This document shows positions 1-11,858 of a stretch of DNA of 64,000 nt, in pieces. A model generated the notes under the pieces. The model worked only from the letters and a program-made list of their open reading frames with translations, was not told where the DNA came from and did no database searches. Origin of the DNA: Chaenocephalus aceratus (lineage: Eukaryota > Chordata > Actinopteri > Perciformes > Channichthyidae); assembly GCA_023974075.1 (NCBI GenBank), contig JAMFTG010000659.1:58688-122687 (forward strand). Direction: 5' to 3'. Numbering within the stretch: position 1 is the first letter of the stretch; each line of letters begins with the position of its first letter. The position numbers and the translations under genes are program-made.

Positions 1-213
1 CTGATTGGGCCGTGGGTCCACATTTCAGATGTTACGTCATATCGGACGCAAATCTGGATCAGCTCTGTTGTTCCCCGTTTTAGAGATTTGGGTACGGAGG
101 AAAAGAGAGGGTTTTATTTTCTGACGCTGCGTGAGTTCCCCGACGCACCGGGGACACACGGTGATGGAGAGAAGACATCACAAAGTGCATTTTGCATGAT
201 AGGTCCCCTTTAA
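1..213 (+). mobile_element. TTAA-target non-autonomous element, left end cut by window
   Basis: This is the right part of a repeat ending in GATAGGTCCCCTTTAA, with TTAA at 210-213. Almost the same sequence recurs at 3090-3302 and, inverted, from 50683. The TTAA boundary and the short terminal repeat suggest a piggyBac-type non-autonomous element, but no transposase is present and the class is inferred. Confidence 0.6.
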
Positions 214-560
214 TTGAATTGTAGTTATTATTATTGTATTCAGTCCTTTGTTAATCGGCTAGTGTTAGTATTAAGTGTTCTTATTAATCACAAAGATATG
301 TGTTGCTCTGTCTATGAACTCAAATTGGGGTAGTATATTTTGTTTGTTTTTTAAATGTGAAGCCCTTTGTGTTACCATGCGTGTGAGGAAAGCGATATAA
401 ATAAAGATGAATTGATTGATTCGTTTACATTGCAAAAGTTAGAGACTAGCTCACAAATCCAGAACCTGGAGTCTTATCGTTTTATATTCGATACTTTCTC
501 TAATACATTGTGAGCCTTTATGCCTCCTGCAGGATCAAGAATGTGGTTTTTTCGACCCAC

Positions 561-752
561 CTTCCCAGTCCATCTCATGGTCGGTGTAGTCGCCCTCGTC
601 CGGGGTGTCCAGGTCGTCCACGTTGATGTCCAGGTCGTCGGGCGTCTCCCCCAGGTCGTCCTCGCTCTGGTCCAGAGACAGACTGATGCGAGGGGCCGAG
701 AGCTTCTTCCTCTGAGAGGGACCACCCTGCAGGGTGAGGGAGGTGGGAGGGA
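561..752 (-). CDS. atcay: atcay exon, acidic BNIP2-type segment
   Basis: The 192-nt exon begins after the acceptor GTCTGCAG and ends at GAAG|GTGGGT. It enters with two bases completing a Val codon and leaves in phase 1. A second AG at 727-729 would also be a splice acceptor but does not keep phase with the preceding exon. Confidence 0.75.
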
Positions 753-1137
753 CTGCAGACAAACAACAGCATAAAAAAATGTCTTACTTCAATCACCGGA
801 CCTGGGGGACAGAGCCTTCTCCGTCGCTGCCCCCTCCCTCTGGAACTCACTCCCCCAACCCATCAGAGACGGCACCGACCTCACCACCTTCAAAGCACTC
901 ACCTCTTCAATCTGGCTTTTAATGTTTGATTGTTTTTGTATTATTTGACTTTAACTTTAACTATATATTTATTTGTTGTTCCTTCCTTTCCTTAAATCTA
1001 TTATTATTATTATTATTACTTTGTTAGAAATCAAAAACCAAACATTTCATTTTGGATCGGAGCGCCTCACCTGGTCGTCCTTCGCCTCCCTCAGAGTTCA
1101 TCTTGCTCTCTGATGCCGGGTCCATCCCCAGGAGGAC
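561..1137 (-). CDS. atcay: Caytaxin-type gene (ATCAY/BNIP2 family), two internal exons, partial
   Basis: Two minus-strand exons (1137-1071 and 752-561) join in phase 1. The encoded segment contains SLDQSE, then TPDDLDINVDDLDTPDE, then an acidic HEMDWE. This is the acidic N-terminal region that precedes the CRAL-TRIO-like BCH domain in caytaxin, a brain protein of the BNIP2 family that binds kinesin and glutaminase. The first exon begins VLLGMDP, comparable to the ELLGSP segment of mammalian ATCAY. The BCH-domain exons would lie left of base 1 and the start exon was not found. The pattern fits ATCAY better than PRUNE2 or BNIP2, and neighbouring Gq genes of the GNA11/GNA15 type support that. 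Both exons are free of stops and have AG/GT junctions. Confidence 0.75.
799..930 (+). mobile_element. Non-LTR retrotransposon ORF2 C-terminal remnant
   Basis: Translated from 799 the plus strand reads DLGDRAFSVAAPSLWNSLPQ followed by IRDGTDLTTFKALT. This is the FSVAAPxLWNSLP...FK signature that ends the reverse-transcriptase ORF of many fish LINEs. It is a short fragment inside the atcay intron, antisense to the gene. Confidence 0.65.
1071..1137 (-). CDS. atcay: atcay upstream exon
   Basis: The 67-nt exon lies between acceptor CTCCAG and donor CCAG|GTGAGG. Only one frame is open. It encodes 22 residues starting VLLGMDPASES and ends in phase 1, matching the acceptor phase of the next exon. 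Confidence 0.65.
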
Positions 1138-1870
1138 CTGGAGAAAGTTATTTAAAGTTATTTTACTGGAGATTTCATCCACTGATAATAATTAACTTTC
1201 AATGTGTGGCTTCCACCTGTAACTCACATGTTAACACTGAATCACTTGTACTTCTCTGATCCGAATACTTCCTCCACCACTTTTTAAATACTTTTCTTAG
1301 TACCAGAGAGCAGAGAACCACAATACGTTTGTGCCTAACTAGGTTTGAGGTCATTTAAAAAGACTAGTATTCCATAGTTATACCAATTATGACAATATCA
1401 ATTTTGAAACGGGGTATGTTTTTTTGTTTTACGTAAAAAACACATTTCATTTGGATATTACCCAATAGGGCTTTTTCCCAAATGTACTGCAGCCTTTTCT
1501 GATGAGACATGTGCGATAATATCAGGTTTTAAGACTGTTATGGATTCGGAATATCAATGGGGATAGTGTAGATGGATAAATATACTTTATTGATCCCAAT
1601 TTGGGAAATTATTTGTTGCAGAAGCAGCAGTAGATTGCATATGCCGCCTCTTGCAGAGTTTGTTATTGTGCATAAACGCTAAAAAACTAGCTTTAGGAAA
1701 CACAGATCACAAAACTCGCAGAACAGCAACAACGACGGTTCACCTATAGGAGCAGAAAGCAGGAACATTGTGTTAGCATGTACATCATTATGCATGGCTC
1801 CATGTTTTCATTAGCCATGTGAACAACTCTAAGAGATTATCAGCGTCATATTTGTGTTGTATGTTGAAAG

Positions 1871-2426
1871 TAGGGCTGTCCCGAATACCATTTTCGGGCT
1901 CCGGATATTCGGTAGTAATCAGCAGCGAATATTCGTTCCGCGCGGGGGGGGGGGGGGGGTGCGCAGTAATCAGCAGCGAACCGCTTCGACACGTGTATTT
2001 CGGTGTATTCACGGCATTGTTTGTTATTCTACAGTATTGTTGTAGTTATTTGTTAATGTATAACCCAATTTGTGTTCTTTGAAATTGAAAAGGATATCGC
2101 ATTGTGTGTGTTACTTTCGTTGCAGTTGTATAGTCTTAAGTGTAATTTGGCTTGGCTTCCTATTTCGTATGGACATGCTTTTATTTTGAAGGAGAGTTAG
2201 AAGAGCTATGGAAGCAACGTAATATCTATCTCTACATATAAACACGGAGAAAGTAAACGATAACGTTTATGGTTAAGTGCTAGCACCCCCCGAAGAGGCA
2301 CAAGCTTTTACGTTAATATTGGAGATTTCAATAAATTAAAAAAAAAAAACGGGGAAAAAACCCCCCGAATAACGAAATTGAAACCTGAATAGTTCTCTAA
2401 CGAACGAATATTCGGATACAGCCCTA
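1871..2426. mobile_element. hAT-like non-autonomous element
   Basis: Imperfect terminal inverted repeats TAGGGCTGTCCCGAATA and TATTCGGATACAGCCCTA bound 556 bp. No 8-bp duplication is visible at the ends. The interior around 2062-2195 is shared with the element at 21703-22392. Confidence 0.6.
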
Positions 2427-2507
2427 ATCTTCTTAATCAGACATTAATATCAGCCACAAAAACTCAAGCTACACAAATAATGAGTAGAAGAAGCCCCCCT
2501 TCATGTC

Positions 2508-3302
2508 TTAAAGTGCACCTATCATGCAAATAGATATATATACAAATATATACAAACATGTCTATGATGTGTTTTGCTTAAAATACAAACAGATCATGCA
2601 TTTAAAAAAATCCCTCATATCCCTCTATTCCAGTCCTGTTAGAGAAACGCGGATTTTGGGTCCTTACTTAAAAAAAAAAAAAAAAAGGAGGAGGAGGAGG
2701 AGGAGGAGGAGGAGGCGGAGCTAAACCTACGGAAGTGGATTAGGGCCACTCACAACATTTTTTTTTTCAAATGCTCCCAAAAATTGTTTTACCGTGGCCC
2801 TAATCCTCTTCCGTAAATGCCTGATCAGAATTCTACCGGAGATAAAGTTAAATTCTGCTGTGTTAAAACGCCATCCTGTTCTAAACCACATCAAGGATTA
2901 TTTCTGAAACAGTATGGAGCTCAAATGCTTTTTCTCTTGCAGGTTTATCACAAGGTGAGTTCCTTTCTTTATTTCCTGCTTTTAAACACATGTGCTCTTC
3001 AGTACAGGTTAGCTCTGAGTGTTAGCGAGGCTTGCTAATGTAAACAAAGACCAGATTACGTCCAAAACACGTCAGGCATTGTTTCTGATGGCAACTCCCT
3101 GTGGGTCCGCCGCGGATTAGACGTCATATCGGCAGCAAATCTGTATCCGCTCGTTGTTCCCCGTTTTTAAAAGATTTGGGTACGGAGGAAAAGAGAGAGG
3201 GTTTTATTTTCTGACGCTGCGTGAGTTCCCCGACGCACCAGGGACACATGTTTATGAATAAAATATATCACAAGTGCATTTTGCACGATAGGTCCCCTTT
3301 AA
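2508..3302. mobile_element. TTAA-flanked non-autonomous element
   Basis: Inverted ends TTAAAGTGCACCTATC and GATAGGTCCCCTTTAA bound about 795 bp. The interior carries an A run followed by (GGA)n at 2667-2717. The right 210 bp match the copy at 1-213. Confidence 0.6.
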
Positions 3303-3533
3303 GAAATGATATATTGATTTAACGTGATCAATGCTCATATTTGTTTCCCTGACTCCTCAGTCATCAGAGTGAGAACAAGAGCAGAGAAAAGAGTGAGGAA
3401 GATATCGAGGTTAAAGGTCAGCTTCCCATTCAGACTGCAGGAGGGGGAGGGGTGTTACATCATGAAAAGCACATTCCCCCTCCTCTCTGCTGATTCAAAT
3501 AGGAAGAGAGAGCCCTCTCGCCTGAACACAGAT

Positions 3534-4250
3534 TGATGCAAATTCACAGCGAGTCACGGCTCTCGTTCGAGTGGAAGGAAGCATCCTCGTTCGCAGGGAA
3601 GGAAACGAGGAAGAAGTGACTGTTAGAGGGTGGGGAATACAATGCCGAATGGCTGAGAGGATGATCATGCTGACGATCCACAGAAACCGTACAGTGCAGA
3701 CAGTTGCTCCATTTAAAATAAATAAAAGAAAATAATAATAATATAATAAAAAAATAAGAATAAATATAAATATTAAAATAAGAATAAATAAAATATTAAA
3801 AAATAAGAATAAATATAAAAAATAAGAATAAATATAAATATAAAAAAATAAGAATAAATATAAATATTTAAAAAATAAGAATAAATATAAAAAAATAAGA
3901 ATAAATATAAATATAAAAAAATAAGAATAAATAAAATATAAAAACTAATAATAAATAGAAATAAAATAATAATAAATAATGTTTTATAATAATAATTAAA
4001 AAAATATATTAAAAAAAAATATATATATATTATATATATATATATAGTACAATACAATACAAATAATATATAAAATAATAAATACAATGATGCAAACTCC
4101 CAGTGAGTCACGTGAGCTCGCTCAGGAAACACCCTCCTTCCTCCTGGAGCCGGAAACGAGGAAGATGTCATCGTATTAAAAGGGAAAATAAAAATGCTGA
4201 ATGGCTGACTCAGGTACACATAACACAATGCTGACGATACACAGAAACAT
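3534..4250. repeat. Diverged tandem duplication around an AT-rich array
   Basis: Segments near 3534-3705 and 4085-4250 share the same order of motifs: TGATGCAAA, GAGTCACG, GAAACGAGGAAGA, GAATGGCTGA and GCTGACGAT-CACAGAAAC. Between them lies a simple array of AATAAGAATAAATATAAA-type units (about 3715-4080). No gene is seen here. Confidence 0.55.
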
Positions 4251-4258
4251 GTACAGCA

Positions 4259-4320
4259 CACACACACACACATATATACACACACACACACACACAACAC
4301 ACACACACACACACGCACAC
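4259..4320. repeat. (CA)n microsatellite
   Basis: This is an interrupted CA tract next to the second duplicated segment. It has no coding meaning. Confidence 0.9.
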
Positions 4321-4837
4321 ACGGATAATAAGCAATGACACACAGCTAAAATCAGCATCAGCTCCATGAGGATGCTGCTTCTCATCACAGAAACCCCTCC
4401 TCCCTCCTCCTCCTCCTCTTCCTGTCTGTGAGGAAAAGAAAATATAAAACACATCTTTCTCTTTCCATATCTCTTTAGGGAATACTCACCTCTGGAGTCT
4501 CTGTCCCGGTGTGTCTCGAGCATGGATGTGCTGCCTTTCCTGCTTTTTCTCCCAGCCTCTCGTGGAGATGCTCAGCTTACAAACAAGCTCACAGCTTCCA
4601 CCATTTTGTGGTCACGTGATCTGGGCCATCACCAAATAAGGGCGATCACCTGCTCCGACAGCTCTCCGTGCTCAGCGGCTTTTGCAAGTGAATGGAGAAA
4701 ATAGGAGGAGTGGCGTTTTGTGTCATTCTTTTTCCGCGTCTGGAGGGGATACACTGGCTTTATTACTACATGGGAGGAAAGCGGGGCTATATTCATGTAA
4801 TAATTAACCCGACTGCGCAGCTGCAAGATTGCTTTAG

Positions 4838-5360
4838 CCCTTAAAGAGTCCTCTCCTGCTGATGTTCAGGTGTATATCAGTATGTAGTGTCTCTACTTTA
4901 AAGAGTCCTCTCCTGCTGATGTTCAGGTGTATATCAGTATGTAGTGTCTCTACTTTAAAGAGTCCTCTCCTGCTGATGTTCAGGTGTATATCAGTGTGTA
5001 GTGTCTCTACTTTAAAGAGTCCTCTCCTGCTGATGTTCAGGTGTATATCAGTATGTAGTGTATACTGTGACATGTCTCCATGCTTTAATGTTCAGCTGCA
5101 GCACCTCTTTTCAACCCTCTGTCTGAAACCAGAGCCCAGTCTGCTCTGATTGGTTAGCTGGCCGGCTCTAATAGATGTCCCGCCCCTTAGCCTATCAGGT
5201 ACAATGTGTCGGAGCGCTAGCCAATAGGAGCATGAGTGTTACGTAGTGATGTCTATATGTCCCTGAAAGTGGGATTTCAGCCTCTGCAGACCATTTACAT
5301 GCACAGAAACCTACAGGAAAGGGAAACCCCAAAAAGCATAACAGGGTCTATTTAAATAAT
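4838..5360. mobile_element. MITE carrying four copies of a 57-bp minisatellite
   Basis: About four units of the 57-bp repeat (key words TTTAAAGAGTCCTCTCC, TGATGTTCAGG, TATATCAG, GTAGTG) run from 4840 to 5068. They are followed by a single-copy tail with GGTTAGCTGGCCGGCTC, CCCGCCCCTTAGCCTATCA and a terminal CTATTTAAA. The same tail follows the arrays near 21300, 55240 and 60690. Confidence 0.7.
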
Positions 5361-5476
5361 CAAACCGCTCAGAAACTAAAATGCTAAGGCAACTTCAAAT
5401 GTGTCCTTTATATTCTGCATTAACTCCGAAAAAGGAGACTACTGTAAAGCCGCAAAGCAGATAAGATCAATGTTAC

Positions 5477-5520
5477 CTGCTCAGACTCTCCCTCCACAGA
5501 AACAGGCGTCTTCTCTTCAG
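5477..5520 (-). CDS. Candidate exon upstream of atcay
   Basis: A 44-nt open segment lies between acceptor ATTCAG and donor GAGCAG|GTAACA, reading (A)EEKTPVSVEGESEQ. Its 3' phase is compatible with the exon at 1137. I do not recognise the sequence, and the assignment to atcay rests only on position, splice motifs and its acidic composition. Confidence 0.25.
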
Positions 5521-5729
5521 CTGAATATCTCCTTCTCTCTTTGGTCCCAACGGTAAGACAGGAAGACAGGCGGCAGCCGCACAGACCTTTGCACAACCGC
5601 ACCGCTGTTTAGCACAAAGGTTGATAACGCTTCAAGCCAAAAAGTGACCACGCCCAGCTTGTGGTTAATGAGTGCAGCTGCTGTCATATATCATCACCAC
5701 ACACCAGAGGGGAAGTAGTGGAGTACAAA

Positions 5730-6200
5730 TACTTTGTTACTGTACTTAAGTACATGTTTCTGGGTATCAGTACTTTACTCCACTACTTATTTTTCTGACG
5801 AATTTTTTACTTTGACTTCTTACATGTTGAAACTCAAATACCTGTACTTTCTACTTCTCACATGTTGAAACTCAAATACCTGTACGTTCTACTTCTCTCA
5901 TGTTGAACCCAAATACCTGTACTTTCTACTTCTCTCATGTTGAACCCAATACCTGTACTTTCTACTTCTCACATGTTGAACTCAAATACCGGTACTTTCT
6001 ACTTCTCTCATGTTGAACCCAAATACCTGTACTTTCTACTTCTTACATGTTGAACACAAATACCTGTACTTTCTACTTCTCTCATGTTGAACACAAATAC
6101 CTGTACTTTCTACTTCTCTCATGTTGAACCAAATACCTGTACTTCTACTTCTTACCTTGAACCAAATACCTGTACTTTCTACTTCTTACTTTTCTACTTC
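5730..6200. repeat. 37-bp minisatellite, CTGTACTTTCTACTTC family
   Basis: About ten units of roughly 37 bp contain ATACCTGTACTTTCTACTTCT and CATGTTGAAC. Flanking sequence holds GTACTTAAGTACATG. The same family occurs inverted at 53860-54295. Confidence 0.85.
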
Positions 6201-6797
6201 CGTTGTCACCATGGAAACATTCATTAGCTAACAATGACATTATTGTTCTATTAATATAAAGGGAGGTCAGGTACTCTTTAAAACAGCTGCTAGCTATGGG
6301 TACTTTTTACTGAAGTACATTCAAAGCCTAATTTAGTTTAAAACACAAATTCAGGTGATTTCAGTTTGTATATTTCTTTAAGTTAGTGAAAGAAACAGAT
6401 AAGAAAACGTACACACTCCAGTATGAAAACACTTATTTGGGTGATTTTAATATCTATATGTCAAAGTTGTTAAAAAAAAAGAAGAAAGGTGGATATTATA
6501 GGAGTGAATATACATATTTTTATATATTTGTATTCCTCTGGATTGTGGGAAACAGTATTTCGAACTCTCTGTCTGTACACACAAACTGAAAGATTGACAA
6601 TAAAGTTGACTTTGAAGGTAGAATGAGAACTTGTATGGTTTCAATATCCATTTTTTTTAATTAGTGACAAAATAAGATTAGGAACAGTGCTGAATATATG
6701 CTGCTGCTGCTACGCAAACATTTCCCAAATTGGGATCAATAAAGTACCCATCTATCCATCTATCTATCTACCCATCTATCCATCTACCCATCTAGTC

Positions 6798-7361
6798 CAG
6801 GAGGGTCAAACTCAAACACACAGTGGGCCAAAATTAAAAAATGGGTGCTAGTGGAGGGCCGGACTGGTTCAATGTTTACTGCAGAACGTATTGAAATGAA
6901 CTTATTGCACATTTTAAACCTGGAACTAACAAAGCTTAAACTATTGCCTATAAAAACAACATTAAATAATCAGCTGCATTCATTTCTCATGGCTCTATCT
7001 GCAGCTTCTCCAGAGTCACTTCTTATGAGTACATTTCCCCACAGGCCAACAGCAGCTTCAAGAAAACTATTCCCCTCAAAGAGAAACCAAACATGTCCTG
7101 CTGTCGTGAGAGGAAGTGCAGAAGGAAGCATCCATTGAACTCAGGTTGCTGCTCTGTGATGCTAGCTCAGACACTTGGCCTCTCATCAGGGTGCAAGGTC
7201 ATCAATGTTTGGCTCTGAGCGGAGGAGACCCTCAGGATGGAGGGAAGGTGCAATATACCTGGCGGGCCAGATCTAATAGGAATTAGAAATTATCCTGCGG
7301 GCCGAAATTCAATCCACCACGGCCCTGATTTGGCCCCCGGGCCTCGAGTTTGACACATGTG
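6798..7361. mobile_element. hAT-like element with perfect 8-bp target duplication
   Basis: Ends CAGGAGGGTCAAACTC and GAGTTTGACACATGTG bound 564 bp. The target duplication ATCTAGTC is at 6790-6797 and 7362-7369. Internal GGGCCAGAT and CGGGCCGA words are typical of this fish hAT group. There is no transposase ORF. Confidence 0.85.
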
Positions 7362-7369
7362 ATCTAGTC

Positions 7370-8274
7370 AGTCTAGTTCCCGGCTTTTCTTTTGTTTCCT
7401 GTCAGTCCCGATGGGTTGACGAGTAGTTGTCTAACCAGTTTGATATAAAGGATTGGGTGTCTCCCAAACTGAATGGAAGTAACTCTTATATAATAACCCA
7501 GGAGGATCATTAACTCGGGCTGAACCAGAAAGCTCAGCGCTTCGTCATACCTCAGAAATCTAAAGTCAAAATCAACATTTCAGCACTGCGTATCTTTCAT
7601 TTTAACATCAGGCTAAAATAATGTTGTTAGTACAGTTAGATTAAAAATAATTGATGAAACATTTTGCGTTTTAAAATCCAAAAGTCAACATTTATTGGAG
7701 TAAAAATAGATGTAATAATTTCCAAAATTAAACAAGATGTTTATTTACAGTGGTGGTGCAGCAGCGAGCTAACTGCGCTATAATTTACATTCATCACAAC
7801 AACAAGTTATTGTTTAAGGGGCGACTACTTCTTATATTATTATTATTATCATCATTACATTAAATCATATTAATGTAAATTAAATAATTCTTATTTCATT
7901 ATTGCATTATATTTCATAATAATGATACATAACATTTGTATAGCACTCAGGGTAGCTAAAGTTGCTTTACATTAGCAAAACATTAAAGGTTTTTAAAGAT
8001 AAGTAATTAAAGGTAATCCTAAGAGAAAACAAATACATTTAAAATTAGAAGGGAATAAATAAAAACCACCCGAACAAACCCTAAGGTCCGGCACCTGTTT
8101 TCAGGGGGTTTTCTTAAATAGGATAACAATACACACTTCCAGTCTCTTACCTGAACGGCTGCCTACCTCTGATGTCTTTGAACACACTGCAGCCGACAAG
8201 AGATTAAAAAAAAGTCCATAACGTTTTACGACATGTGACCGAAGGCTCCTTCTTCTTCCTGTCTGCACCCCGCC
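7370..8274. other. Intergenic spacer / possible gna15-like 3' UTR
   Basis: AT-rich sequence lies downstream of the gna15-like stop codon. I see a retroelement-like tail near 7920-7990 and no coding feature. Confidence 0.4.
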
Positions 8275-8465
8275 TTATTCCAGGTTAAATACGTCAATGT
8301 TCTCCTGGAAGATTGTGTCTTTGACCGAGCTGAAGACGATATTGATGTTCTTGGTGTCCGTGGCACAGGTGAAGTGTTTGTAGAGACTTTTGGGATGGCC
8401 GCTGTGGTTCTGCATGTACAGTTGCAAGATGAACTCTTGTGCTGCTATGGCATCTCCCTGAGGAC
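8275..8465 (-). CDS. gna15: gna15-like exon 7 (C-terminal, intact)
   Basis: The 191-nt exon follows acceptor CCACAG. It encodes GPQGDAIAAQEFIL, then HFTCATDTKNINIVF with the G5 TCAT motif, and ends DVFNLE-stop. Family members normally end NLV or NLL, so the terminal Glu is unusual for the receptor-contacting tail. Confidence 0.85.
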
Positions 8466-8934
8466 CTGTGGAGGACAGAGAGGACATTACATTCTGAGAG
8501 ACGATCCATCGTCTCCCAACAGAGAGACATCTTAAAGCAGGGGAGTCCAAACTGTCCTCACTGAGGGTCACATATAGAAACACATAGGAAGGGCTCGACC
8601 TCACTAGCGGCGAGGCATATTGCTTCCTAAATTAAATCACGAGTTAGCAGATTCAATCAAATACGTTTATCACAGCTCTACATCAGTTTGCATTTATTTC
8701 GTAGGCAGCTCGTTCAAAACAGAAGCCTCAGATGGCTCATGAAAAGGGGAAATATGAAGGGTCTATTTCAAGCTTGTTATGGAAATAAGTTATTGTGCTT
8801 TTTCATCAACAAAGATTGACTGAATTTATTTGAAAAGTGGGATTATTAACACACATATATAGATATATATATATCTCTAAGAAGTACAATATAAGACAAG
8901 CACAAGTTTCAGGTTTTCCAATACTGTTTGGTCA

Positions 8935-9445
8935 TTCCAGAGGTCTGTTAATTTTTGCTAACAGACCGTTGCTAAGAGAAAAAACCGTTGCTAAGGATAA
9001 CATACCGTTACTAAGGATAACAACTATATATAAACACTAAGCGTCTTTGAGTTTCCTGAAAAGCTCTATACAAGTCTCATGTATTATTATTATTATTGTT
9101 ATAACAGACCATTGCTAAGGAGAACAGACCGTTGCTAAGGAGAACAGGCCGTTGCTAAGGAGAACAGAACGTTGCTAAGGAGAACAGACCGTTGCTAAGG
9201 AGAACAGAACATTGCTAAGGAGAACAGAACGTTGATAAGGAGAACAGACGTTGCTAAGGAGAACAGAACGTTGCTAAGGAGAACAGACCGTTGCTAAGGA
9301 GAAACAGAACGTTGATAAGGAGAACAGACCGTTGCTAAGGAGAACAGAACGTTGCCAAGGAGAACAGAACGTTGCTAAGGAGAAACAGAAACGTTGCTAA
9401 GGAGAACAGACCGTTGCTAAGGAGAACAGAACGTTGCTGAGGAGG
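8935..9445. repeat. 20-bp minisatellite (GTTGCTAAGGAGAACAGACC)
   Basis: About seventeen 20-bp units run from 9098 to 9440, with three looser units at 8945-9020. Substitutions (ACC/AAC, CTAAGG/ATAAGG) and single-base losses occur. The same family forms a second array at 57540-58035, and the right-hand flanks of both arrays also match. It lies in gna15-like intron 6. Confidence 0.9.
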
Positions 9446-9758
9446 ATAAAGGGACTATGTGCTGTCATATCAATCTGCAGAAAAGCAGTCGGTGGTTAAC
9501 TTAACGACAGCTGTGGACATCAAACATTTCATTCATCAGAAAACCCCGTGGAATACTTTAGGAGTATTTATTTTTATATTTGTGCCAGGAAAGAAAAGAA
9601 AAAGAGCAAATCATTTTAGTTGCAACTAAATATGCAGTTTGGCAGTTTTATTTATAACAAAGCAGAGTATATAAAAGAACGTTATAGGTTTTGAAGGCAG
9701 TTGGATGTATGACAGGAAGTCAACAGTAACACCACTTCCCTCTGAAAGGATGCTTTAC

Positions 9759-9911
9759 CTTTGAAGGCCGGGAAGTATGTCGCCAGATGAGAGCGTAAGA
9801 TCTTCTCCTCCAGCAGGTCCTTCTTGTTCAGGAAGAGGATGGTGGAGGACTCCTGGAGAAGGAGTAGGAGAGGATGGTCTTGAACAAGGCGAGGCTTTCT
9901 TGCAGTCGATT
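9759..9911 (-). CDS. gna15: gna15-like exon 6 (1-nt deletion)
   Basis: The exon lies between acceptor TCTCCAG and donor AAAG|GTAAAG. It is 153 nt where the family has 154. It starts [17 protein letters not shown], then loses one base (TTCTCCAG where TTCTTCCAG is expected). In the other frame it continues [18 protein letters not shown], including the guanine-specifying NKKD. Confidence 0.8.
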
Positions 9912-10329
9912 CTGGAGAAAAGAGATGGGAGAAAAGTCAAAAGACTGATATAAAGGTTTTTTAAAGATATATTAAAAGCTCCCCTATCATTCTGTTTCTC
10001 ATCACTACAATCACAGGTCCTCAGATATAGACAGAGCCTGTCTCTGATTGGCTGAAACACCAAACAGATCATTGCAGCATTACCCATAATCCCCTCTGTT
10101 TCAGCCCTGTTTCCAAAGTGCTGATTCTCTGTCTGTTACTTTAGATGAAAATAAGGAGCCCCTCCCCACGCCCCTCTGAGAGACATTTGGTTACAAAGAA
10201 CTCAATGGAGCTCTAGAGGAGATTCAGGTGATAAGGGGGGGGGGGTTACCTTGGTTACTGATTGGCTAATGGTTACTCAAGACAACACATCGTTTATGAC
10301 ATCATCAAGTGACCAAAATCTGGCCACAT

Positions 10330-11660
10330 GCTGATGTAGAAGAGACATGAAGAAGAGGGGACACATGTTGATGTAGAAGAGACATGAAGAAGAGGGGACA
10401 CATGTTGATGTAGAAGAGACATGAAGAAGAGGGGACACATGTTGATGTAGAAGAGACATGAAGAAGAGGGGACACATGTTGATGTAGAAGAGACATGAAG
10501 AAGAGGGGACACATGTTGATGTAGAAGAGACATGAAGAAGGGGACACATGTTGATGTAGAAGAGACATGAAGAAGAGGGGACACATGTTGATGTAGAAGA
10601 GACATGAAGAAGAGGGGACATGTTGATGTAGAAGAGACATGAAGAAGAGGGGACACATGTTGATGTAGAAGAGACATGAAGAAGAGGGGACACATGTTGA
10701 TGTAGAAGAGACATGAAGAAGAGGGGACACATGTTGATGTAGAAGAGACATGGAGAAGAGGGGACACATGTTGATGTAGAAGAGACATGGAGAAGAGGGG
10801 ACACATGTTGATGTAGAAGAGACATGGAGAAGAGGGGACACACAGAGAACACACATGAAGAACACATGTTGATGTAGAAGAGACATGGAGAAGAGGGGAC
10901 ACATGTTGATGTAGAAGAGACATGAAGAAGAGGGGACACATGTTGATGTAGAAGAGACATGAAGAAGAGGGGACACATGTTGATGTAGAAGAGACATGAA
11001 GAAGAGGGGACACATGTTGATGTAGAAGAGACATGAAGAAGAGGGGACACATGTTGATGTAGAAGAGACATGAAGAAGAGGGGACACATGTTGATGTAGA
11101 AGAGACATGAGAAGAGGGGACACATGTTGATGTAGAAGAGACATGGAGAAGAGGGGACCATGTTGATGTAGAAGAGACATGGAGAAGAGGGGACACATGT
11201 TGATGTAGAAGAGACATGGAGAAGAGGGGACACATGTTGATGTAGAAGAGACATGGAGAAGAGGGGACACATGTTGATGTAGAAGAGACATGGAGAAGAG
11301 GGGACACATGTTGATGTAGAAGAGACATGGAGAAGAGGGGACACATGTTGATGTAGAAGAGACATGGAGAAGAGGGGACACATGTTGATGTAGAAGAGAC
11401 ATGGAGAAGAGGGGACACATGTTGATGTAGAAGAGACATGGAGAAGAGGGGACACATGTTGATGTAGAAGAGACATGGAGAAGAGGGGACACATGTTGAT
11501 GTAGAAGAGACATGGAGAAGAGGGGACACATGTTGATGTAGAAGAGACATGGAGAAGAGGGGACACATGTTGATGTAGAAGAGACATGGAGAAGAGGGGA
11601 CACATGTTGATGTAGAAGAGACATGGAGAAGAGGGGACACATGTTCGACTGTAGAAGCGC
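10330..11660. repeat. 37-bp minisatellite array, about 36 copies
   Basis: The unit reads GTTGATGTAGAAGAGACATG + AAGAAGAGGGGACACAT. Two variants alternate in blocks: ...GAAGAAGAGG at about 10340-10730 and 10920-11110, and ...GGAGAAGAGG at about 10740-10850 and 11130-11640. A disrupted unit sits at 10840-10866. The right edge, TGCACAATAGGTGACCTTTAA, resembles the end of a TTAA-type element. It lies in gna15-like intron 5. The long frames read through it on the minus strand are an artefact of the repeat. Confidence 0.95.
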
Positions 11661-11729
11661 ATTAGACGTGAAGAAGAGGATGTTGCACAATAGGTGACCT
11701 TTAAAATGGCAAGAAGAAAGTGAACTCAC

Positions 11730-11858
11730 ATCGTTCTCGCTCTCGAAAAGGACCTGGTCGTACTCGCTGAGCGCCGCCAGGAGATGAGGGTCTTGACGTT
11801 TCAAAGCAGTGGACCACTTCCTCCTCTCAGAGCGCTGCCCCCCCCCACATCCACCATC
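11730..11858 (-). CDS. gna15: gna15-like exon 5 (switch II), multiply frameshifted
   Basis: The exon lies between acceptor CTTTCAG and donor GAT|GTGAGT, and is 129 nt where the family has 130. MVDVGG is followed by a run of nine G where seven are expected. Further single-base losses follow in KWIHC, in FE(N)V and before the [11 protein letters not shown] segment. No single frame covers the exon. Confidence 0.8.
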
